A stretch of 64,000 nucleotides of DNA from NCBI RefSeq assembly GCF_029962835.1, contig NC_080574.1, positions 41,718,501 to 41,782,500 on the forward strand, read 5' to 3'. Position numbers and translations under genes: made by a program. This document shows, piece after piece, positions 56,323 to 64,000 of the stretch. This DNA is from Magnolia sinica. Taxonomy: Eukaryota > Streptophyta > Magnoliopsida > Magnoliales > Magnoliaceae. The stretch's first letter is position 1; each line of letters begins with the position of its first letter. Under the pieces are notes generated by a model, which did not search any database, was not told the origin of the DNA, and was given only the letters and a program-made list of their open reading frames with translations.

Positions 56323-57050
56323 AGATTAAAAAAGAAGAGAGCTCTCATGTGTGAAGGAATTTTTCTCATTATTTTCTAGGGTTTTTTTATAAACTCTCCC
56401 TTCCAATTGAACTATGGAAGGGTAGAAGCTTGATTGATGGTGGATTCCCTAAGGTGTATTCTTCGTCTCTCTTCTCCGACAAGGTATTCTTCTTCTCTTT
56501 CATCCTCTCCTCCCCTTCCCATACAACCTTCTCAACCCATCAAAACTCAACCCAATCCACCTCTTTCTTTCCCCTTTCCTATCCACGCGTGGACCCGCAC
56601 GTGCACACACACGCACACATGTGCATCCGTACAGGCAACCACGTATGGGCCCCCATTTAGGGTTTTCCTTCTTTGATTTTCCTCCAAAACTTCCTACTCC
56701 CTAGATCATTTGAATCTCTAAAAAAACCCAAATCCTCAATATCCATCTATGAACCCAAAACCCTAATGAAAATCTGAATTTTTGTGAAACTTTTCCCAAA
56801 TCAGAATTTTGATTGCATCATTGTTTATTCACATAGTTGTTGCACCACTCACGCTAGATTGGAAGTCCTTACTTCCAAGTGTGCCACTCTTAAATTATTT
56901 TATATTTTCGTGCACCTGGTATGAGATAACCTAAGACTTTCGTGTTATAAATCTGAATTTTCGAATCTATTATATGTTTATGTTTGATTTCACATGTTGA
57001 TTGCTAAAATTAATGTGTAAATTGATCTCTCATCTTGCAACCTAGGGCAG
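56323..57050. other. 730-bp insert in TRIM LTR2, gene-leader-like
   Basis: This sequence splits LTR2 between ...GTGATTAATTG and ...ACATCA. It is unlike the TRIM: TAGGGTTTTTTTATAAAC, a CT-rich stretch (56460-56580), TTTAGGGTTTTCCTTC and ACCCTAATGAAAATC resemble a plant 5' UTR with intron. No clear protein match, donor or terminal repeat was seen. It could be captured host DNA or an unrecognised repeat. Confidence 0.4.
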
Positions 57051-57357
57051 TTTTTACATCAAATTGAGACTCCTCACCGAGGGTGATTAATGCAGGGGCA
57101 TTTTCACACCGAGCTCGAGTGGTAGCCTGTGGGATGCAGGAGAACACTCGGGGTGAATGGTCCGTATGAGGTGGGTGGCTCGTGTGAGGTGGGTGGCTCA
57201 TGTGAAGTGGAACCCATGTGAAGTGGGGCCCACAAGGGAGGTTCGACCGAGGTCCTAACCCATAAGATGCGGGGCCTGGGCTATGAGATAAAGGGATTAA
57301 TTCGTCATACTCTATCAATTCGAGTTTTTAGAGCAGGTGATTAATTGTCCTACATCA

Positions 57358-58630
57358 GCATGCATGATCATAAATGAAAACTAAGATTTGTCAGCCCCAA
57401 CCCTCGACAACTATTTACTAAGACAGCTAGATTGACCCCAAATGCTTCTCATTAACGCATTCAAATTCAAAGGATAGAAGCTAAATGTAGGTAGTGTTGT
57501 CAGTATCATACAATGTGCAACAGAATTGCATTGTGCATTGTACGATTCAAATTCCATTCCCGTATCTCAAATCACCATTTATGGTAAATGAATCACATGC
57601 CCACACGAATTGTATAATTTGTGTTCCAACACAATGGGATCCTCGAAATTCATTACTAATATGATTTTTTGTTGCTTTTCAATTGATACGTTTCCTACAT
57701 TACATCATAGCCATGTAGATTGTGAAGTTCGTAATGCTAAATTGATAAGACCATAAGACAATTATCTTATATTGTAGGTCCTAGAAAGCTTTCCATGAGA
57801 AGCAAAGAAAGGGAAAAAGCGAGGGGAGTTCCAAGAGAAAGAATTCATTTCATCCTATTCTGAAGAGGATGAAGAACACAATATGTTTATCAAGACGAAG
57901 AGGAGAGGGGATACTTTTTGTTTACTTTTTGACAAAAAACACTGAAAAGGGAATGAGTGAATGATTTGAACTTTATTGTGAGTGACTATGACACATATAC
58001 ACCCATTGTACAGGCTCTTAATTGATAGTCATGATATGTTACTTTTCTTGGTACATGTTGATGAAAAATGGATCATTCATGTGTTTTCTTTTTTTCTGAT
58101 TTATTATATTTTCAGATTTTTCTATTTTTTTAGGAAATTGACAAGAAAAATACAATTTACAATATGATGTGAGATTTAATACAACTAAACCCCAATTACA
58201 ATTTGTTATACAATAACGAAATCACAAATGCAAGATTGAGATTCATGAACAGTCAACTTTAAGAAATCAAGAAACTTCCAGGAAAATTAAGATCTCACGC
58301 AAAAGAAAATGAAGAAATAGATTGTGAGCATGCTCAACAGTCCTCTAAGGTGCAACTAGAGATCAAGGTGTGCCGAAACAGTCATGTAACGATATCAGCT
58401 AGAACCGTTACGCAGTTTAGGTTTAAATCGATTGCCATTTTAAAAAAAGGTGATTGTAATGGCCATTGCCAACACCCCACCACCCCCCTAAAGTCGAAAA
58501 AAAGGTCTTAAATTTATAATTAAAAATAATAAAAATAAAAATAAAATAAAATAAAAAGAGGGGGGGTGGGGGTTCCCATTTTTTCACTTTTCGTCCAATT
58601 CTTTCAACTTCTCCTCCTTAGAGTGATCTT
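57358..58630. other. Intergenic; possible decayed transposon
   Basis: A weak inverted pair, GTGTTGTCAGTATCATACAAT (57495) and its mirror near 58440-58476 (GGTGTTGGCAATGGCCATTAC reversed), could bound a ~980-bp DNA transposon. No duplication or coding was found. An A/T-rich run follows at 58520-58560. Confidence 0.3.
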
Positions 58631-59298
58631 AGGGGTCGTTTGGCACCATGGATTTGAGGGGATTTCAAATCCCCTGGTTGTTTGGCAGCATAAAGTAATT
58701 GGGGATTTCTAATCCCCTGGTTGTTTGGCAGCATAAAGTAATTGGGGATTTCAAATCCGAGGGTTTCAAATCCCCTCAAATCCACGATGAGAGCTTGGAT
58801 TACATCTAAAATCCTTCCAAGAGTTGCATGTGTAACATGTGTGTCACCGGACTATTATTCTATTGGGCACATGGCCCACTAATGATATCCCAAAACAATT
58901 AGATTATCAATTGCATCACTATAATTACTTTAATATGATGATCTGCACCGTCCAAACATTGTCCATGTAAATCAGCGGTTAAAAATAATTGGTTAGTCAC
59001 TCAGACATGATCTTGTGCTTGTGGCCCATTCGAGACTTGAAATTTCATCATTTTCAAGCAAAGCATATATTTCAGTGGGCTTATTACAACCATTGTATCA
59101 AACATTACATACATCACTAATTAGAGATATTAAAGTTGATTTAGTAATTAAATTCAAACCCCTGTAAATATACCATGCGTAGCTACTTTTGGATTAAAGT
59201 TGATTCCCAATCCAAGGTGCCAAACACAAATAGGAGGATTTCAAATCCAAGAGGTTTCAAATCCAGGGGGTTCCAAATCCACGCTCCCAAACAAGCTC
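58631..59298. mobile_element. hAT-type MITE with inner 43-bp duplication
   Basis: The left end AGGGGTCGTTTGGCACCATG and right end (reversed) AGAGCTTGTTTGGGAGCGTG, both running into GGATTTG, form ~28-bp inverted repeats. A 43-bp unit beginning CCCCTGGTTGTTTGGCAGC is tandemly repeated at 58671 and 58714. The 668-bp element is non-coding. The 8-bp duplication is not legible. Confidence 0.65.
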
Positions 59299-59299
59299 T

Positions 59300-59639
59300 T
59301 AAGGCAATTCCATCTTATCTTGTGCACAAAAGAGGGATTTAAAAATAATAAAATAAATCTTCATTAGAGCATTCTCGATGACTCAAAGCTCCATGGCCAC
59401 TTGGGGAAATTTTCAAAAAAAGAGGTACATGCTCATTTATAAAAAAATTTAAAATTTTAAATTTTTAAATTTTAAAAAAAATGCTGAAAATAGTTTTATA
59501 TAAAGATTAGAACAAATCGACCACGTCTTGAAAGATTGGTGGTCGATTTGATACTTTTTTATAAAAATTTTAACTTTTTATATTATTGTTGTTTTTACAT
59601 AAAAACAGCAAAAATTGATTTTTTTTGTAATATATTTGA
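59300..59639. other. AT-rich spacer
   Basis: Runs such as AAATTTTAAAATTTT with no gene. It borders the tandem array and could be a highly decayed unit of it. Confidence 0.4.
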
Positions 59640-60740
59640 GTATTGCTCCCTAACAAATGTAGGATAATTACATATACAAATACAATACCTTAGATTTTTA
59701 ATGACAACCACTTTTTTTTCAAATTTCTAACTTCGAATAATTTTAAATTCTGGATGAATAGTGAACCGTGAGGGTGGAAAAAACCCAAAAAAGTTTTTTT
59801 TTATTATGTTTAATATTGAATGTGGATGCTTCCAACAGATCTAGGATCATTAGATGTAAAATACTATGCCTTAAATCAGGAATGTTAAGCTCTTTCTTTT
59901 TTTTTTCCTTTTTTGCTGATTTTTAGATGGACGGTGACTGAGGAAAAAACCCGGAAGGATTTTATTTTTTTTTTGTTCAATATTGAATGTTGCTTCCAAC
60001 AAATGTAAGATGATTAGATGTACAACGCCATGCCTTAGATTAGGAGTGTTAAGCTCATTTTAAGATTAGGAGTGTTAAGCTCATTTTATAATTTTTAATG
60101 ATTTTCAGATGAATAGTGATTAGAGGGGGAAAAAAACTCCCCTAAAAAAGTATTTTGTGTTTAATATTGAATTCTGGTGCTTGCAACATACGTAGGATGA
60201 TTTGATGTACAACACCATGCTTTAGATTAGGAATGTTAACCTCATTTTATTTTTTTTTATTTTTTTTTATTTTTGTTGATTTTCCGATGAAATGGTGATT
60301 AGAGGAAAAACTCCCAAAAAAAGTATTTTGTGTTTAATATTGAATGTGGGTGCTTCCAAGTCCAACGTATGTAGGATGATTTGATGTACAACACCATGCT
60401 TTAGATTAGGAATGCTAACCTCATTTTATTTTATTTTTTTATTTTTTGTTGATTTTCCGATGAAATAGTGATTAGAGGAAAATAAAACTCGGTGATTAGA
60501 AAAAAAAAAACTCGCAAAAAAAGTATTTTGTGTTTAATATTGAATGTAGGTGCTTCCAAGTTCCAACATGTGTAGGATGATTTGATGTACAACACCATGC
60601 TTTAGATTAGGAATGTTAACCTCGTTTTATTTTATTTTTTTATTTTTGTTGATTTTCCGATGAAATAGTAATTAGAGGAAAATAGAACTCCCAAAACAAA
60701 AAGTATTTTGTGTTTAATATTGAATATGGGTGCTTCCAAC
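59640..60740 (+). repeat. ~165-200-bp AT-rich tandem array, left part
   Basis: Units start near 59641, 59828, 59992, 60179, 60351, 60551 and 60732. Each has GCTTCCAACA..TGTAGGATGA, TTGATGTACAACACCATGC, TTAGATTAGGAATGTTAA(C/G)CTCATTTTAT, a T-rich stretch, TTGATTTTC.GATGAA.AGTGA and an AAAGTATTTTGTGTTTAAT end. Unit length varies through T-runs. A ~30-bp duplication sits at 60040-60092. No gene. Confidence 0.85.
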
Positions 60741-63340
60741 CAGTGTTCGAGTTGTCGTTATCACTACAAGTTTCGCTGTCCAGAGATAAAGAAATAATAT
60801 CATTATCGCCGATAATATCGCTGATAACTGGAAATCAGGAGAAAACATGGAAAAGTGATGAAATTTTTCTGTGAAACTTTAAGACATACCTAAATACACA
60901 TATTTACATATTTAGGGATATAAAAAATTGTAAAAAGAATACATGGCATCAAAGTAGGCCCCATGATTAGGGACCCACATCATTCCATCAATGGTTAAAT
61001 ACTAGTAAAGTGTTTGTGAGTGTGCAACACGGACAATACACATGCACTAAGAAGTTGCACACATGGCATACAATTAATCAAATTAAACCATCCAATTTAT
61101 AGTACTCAGTGTAGTTATTTGAGTAGACCCAAACTTTATCATATCTTATTATTTCAGCATGAGATTGGTGGACATTTATTAGACGGTTAAAATGCATAAA
61201 TCTAATGGTTGTATTATTATAAACAAGCGTTAATAGCTCATTCCATTCAATTTATTTTTTAATAAATATGTCACATGTACAATTTTGAGTGCTTGTGCAT
61301 GAAGGGTTAATTGCAGGTGGAGAATACTAAAACTCCTATTTTAAATTTTTTAGTGTGTAAATAGGTCTTCTAACCCTTACATCCTCTCAGTGGGGCCCAC
61401 CATGAAGTTTGTGAGAAATCCACTCCGTCCATCCATCTATCCAGACCATGTTAGGGCCTGAGCCTAAAAACGTGCATATCCAAAACTCAAGTGGACCACA
61501 CGACAGGGAAAAGTGTGCAAGAAAATGCCTACCGTTGGAACCTCCCTGGTCCACCATGATGTTTATATCACATTCATACCGTTCATGGTCCTGTTCCTGC
61601 TGGGATGAATTGAAAATAATAATAATAATAATAATAATGATAGCCCCAACCGACTGACTCCCACCCACTTAGTGGTTTCGGTGGTGTAAGGGGAGCATAG
61701 TGGATTATGTGCAACCCCAGCCTGACGCAAGACAGTAGAACACTTATGGTGGGGCCCACTTGATATATTTATTGTATATCCATCCTATCCATCTATTTTT
61801 AAAAATCAATTTAGGGTATAATCTCAAAAATGAAGCAAATTCAAATCTTAGGTGGACCATTACATAAGAAACAGTGGTGATTCATCATTAAAACCTTCTC
61901 ATGGGTTACAAAAGTTTTGGACCAACCTGATATTTGTTCTTTTCCCATCATAAAGGTTTAGATGACAAATAAACATTACAAAAACATTATTGTGGGCCCG
62001 AAGAAATTTTTAATGGTAGAGGTTCAACCACCACTCTTTCTTAAAATATGGTACAGCTTAGATTTTGATCGGCTTCATTTTTGGGCTAGTGTCCTATAAT
62101 GATCTGGAAAAACCTATGGTCGGCATAGATAAAAAATAAATACATCAAGGTGGACCCTGCCATGAGGGCCGCACCATCATTTGTAAAGCCGAAGTCGCAC
62201 CAAAAGAGTGCTTTCGTCTATAAACGGATTGGCTGGTGTACCAGATAGCTGGTGTATTGACGTTAGCAAGTTCTGTGGGTCCCATCATGAGGTATGTGTT
62301 ATATCCAAACCATCCATTCATTTTACGAGCTCGTTGTAAGGCTTGAGCTGAAAAATAAAACAGATCTAAAGATCAAGTGGACCACACTGCAAAAAGCAGT
62401 GGGGGATTGAACGTATACCATTGAAACCCTTTTGGGGGTCACAGAAGTTTTGGATCAATATGATATTTGTTTTTCCTCTTAATACAAGTATTTTTGACCT
62501 TATGAACAGATTGGCTTGAAAATAAACATTATGGTGGGCCCTACAAATGTTTTAACGGTGAAAATCACTACCCCACTACTATTTCTGGTGTGGTCCATTT
62601 GAGCTTTTGATATGATTTATTTTTTGGCTCATGCTCTAAAATGATCTCGAAAAATGGATGAATGGTATGGATGTAATAAATACATCATTTTGGGGCCCAT
62701 TTAACTTTGATCTCCTTTGAACCATTCGTACAACTCGGAGCTCGAGAAGCGTTAGCGCTCATCTTCGCATGACACGTACCCATACAACTACGCTGGTGTG
62801 TGGTACACCAATCAATCCGCTTCCCTTTCGTCTCATCTTCTCCGGAAAACCTCAAACGATGATTTCAATTGTTTTTTCCGTGTAAAAAAATTTAAAAAAA
62901 AATAAATAAATAAATAAATCCCTAATCTCTCCGAAATTTTTCTTTTTTTCAAATCCCCTTCAACCTCGCCGAAATTGGGTTTCTTTCAAATCTATTATTT
63001 TCAAAGAAAAAAAAAAAGGAGATTTCTTATCTCTAAAAATCCGGCGCTATCAACCGTGGTTGGCCCACCAAATCCATCCGAAAGCCACTCTCGCAAGCAG
63101 ATTTTGAGAAAAAAAGGTAAGACATTTTTTTTTCTATATTTATTTTGTTTTTTTGAAATAGTAGGGAGAGTTGTCGCTGGTAAGTATTTTTTTCCGATAA
63201 AATCAAAAATATCGCCAATATTTCGTCGACAGTAGGAAGAGAAACGAATTTTTTGTATTTCAGTATCGCCGGTCCAGCGACACCGATAATATCAGCGATA
63301 TTATCGATTTTTCATCGACAATGGAAACACTGCTTCCAAC
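60733..63340. mobile_element. 2.6-kb hAT-like non-autonomous transposon
   Basis: A 2592-bp element (60741-63332) is flanked by the 8-bp duplication CTTCCAAC at 60733-60740 and 63333-63340. It interrupts one unit of the tandem array, whose halves rejoin perfectly. Termini are CAGTGTTCGAGTTGTCG and, reversed, CAGTGTTTCCATTGTCG. Both subterminal 150-bp zones are dense in (G)CGATAATATCG(C)/TATCGCCG motifs, likely transposase-binding sites. No transposase (no hAT dimerisation motif) was found. The interior has gggccc-type repeats (61387-62720) and a UTR-like stretch (62820-63130). Confidence 0.82.
61385..62720. repeat. Three gggccc-type repeat segments inside the hAT element
   Basis: Segments near 61387-61680, 61740-62190 and 62270-62710 each run GTGGGGCCCAC / GTGGGTCCCAT, TATCCA..CC(A/G)TCCATC, then AAGTGGACCACAC, then a mirrored half (GGTGGG/GTGGTCCA, CTCATGC.CTAAAATGATCT). 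They look like separate, decayed MITE-type elements of the genome-wide family. Confidence 0.5.
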
Positions 63341-63660
63341 ATATGTAGGATGATTTGATGTACAACACCATGCTTTAGACAAGAATGTTAACCTCATTTT
63401 ATTTGTTTTACTTCTTTTTTTTAATGAATAGTGACGATGAGGAAAAAACCCAAAAAGTGTCTTTTTTTTTTCATCTAATATTTAGTGTGGATAATTCTAA
63501 CAGATGTAGCATGATTACATGTACAAAATCATACCTTAGATTTAGGGATGTTAACCTCATTTTTATAATTTTTTTATTTTTTAATTTCAAATGAATAGTA
63601 ACTGTGAAAAAAAAAATGCTTTTTTGAACTTTATCTTGATAATATTTGTAATAATTACAT
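63333..63660 (+). repeat. ~170-bp AT-rich tandem array, right part
   Basis: It contains the rest of the split unit (CTTCCAACATATGTAGGATG at 63333) and one further unit (ATAATTCTAACAGATGTAGC near 63490), with the same TTGATGTACAA / CCTTAGATT / GGGATGTTAACCTCATTTT order. The array then decays. Confidence 0.8.
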
Positions 63661-64000
63661 TTATATGCTTATGCTTTGGGTTGATGAAGATCTTGATTCG
63701 TTTTCGTCAAGAAGCTTTAGAATCAGACAACTTGGACTTTGTAACTTTGGAGTTTAGACCTTAGTTAACAATTTACATGTTAGTTTGCTTCAAACTAGTA
63801 GGGAGTAGGGAGAAAATAGTCGACCTAGAACTGGAAATGAGGATATTGGATGGCAATATTGTGAAAGGATGGGTGGTACTATCAATGAAGTGCAGCTATC
63901 GTGGTTATTGCTGGTGGAATCACACGACTAAAACAACAATTAGCACATCAAGCATAAGTCATGGGGTGCAACGGTGTGCCAAGAGAGAGAATGCACATGC
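63661..64000. other. Window end, no gene recognised
   Basis: Nothing with clear coding or repeat structure was seen up to the end of the window. Confidence 0.5.

Larger units (their letters stand above)
55786..57357 (+). mobile_element. TRIM-like retroelement with three LTRs
   Basis: Three ~240-267-bp direct repeats are spaced by a ~57-bp internal segment or its remnant: LTR1 55786-56024, LTR2 56081-56322 plus a short end at about 57050-57057, and LTR3 57091-57357. LTRs start TG(C/.)AGGGGCATTTT.AC and end ..CATCA. Shared blocks include CCTGTGGGATGCA, TGAAGTGGAACCCATGTGAAG and GGGCTATGAGATAAA. Internal DNA begins with a PBS. There is no coding, as in terminal-repeat retrotransposons in miniature (TRIM/SMART). 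LTR2 holds a 730-bp insert. Confidence 0.75.

Overview
This 64-kb window is nuclear DNA from a flowering plant with a large, repeat-rich genome. The evidence is plant-type LINEs with RNase H domains, Ty3/gypsy pieces with initiator-Met-tRNA primer sites, a tRNA-derived SINE, hAT and Mutator-like MITEs, one spliced host gene and one glutamate-receptor-like exon. Many non-autonomous elements carry a GTGGGGCCCACC-type phrase. I associate that phrase with magnoliid-type genomes, but this is an inference the window cannot prove. There is no sign of a prokaryotic, viral or organellar origin.

Layout. 0-3.1 kb: two 5'-truncated LINE tails, then a single glutamate-receptor-like (GLR) first exon on the minus strand, with a 539-bp foldback Mutator-like MITE about 130 bp upstream of its start codon. 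5.0-9.5 kb: decayed Ty3/gypsy parts in an inside-out order (integrase - LTR - LTR - gag, minus strand), with a LINE tail next to gag. 9.5-11.1 kb: an AT-rich LTR-like stretch with a repeated GGCTGGCCGAA phrase. 11.1-38.9 kb: one large nested stack. It is a minus-strand LTR element with about 5-kb LTRs and a 1.6-kb non-coding internal region. LTR1 is split by a 3.8-kb solo-LTR-like insert; LTR2 is split by a LINE that is itself split by a second LINE. Internal sequence resumes beyond LTR2, so the host element was a tandem (LTR-internal-LTR-internal) array. 38.9-47.0 kb: MITEs lodged in AT, GT and AG microsatellites, a GGGCCCACC minisatellite split by a 2.0-kb solo LTR that carries a SINE, and a further 2.6-kb LTR-like block. 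48.5-50.5 kb: two hAT-type MITEs. 51.6-53.4 kb: the only convincing host gene with several exons (minus strand), of unknown function. 54-57.4 kb: a foldback MITE and a TRIM-like mini-retroelement with three LTRs. 58.6-63.7 kb: a hAT MITE and a roughly 170-bp AT-rich tandem array split by a 2.6-kb hAT-like transposon.

The genes do not form a pathway. The window reads as host islands (GLR exon; unknown gene) in a sea of nested transposons. Most coding remnants belong to transposons and are broken by stops, frameshifts or lost catalytic residues. No new enzymatic system was found. The most unusual items are architectural: the tandem large-LTR element, the three-LTR TRIM with an insert that looks like a gene leader, and the satellite-hAT composite.
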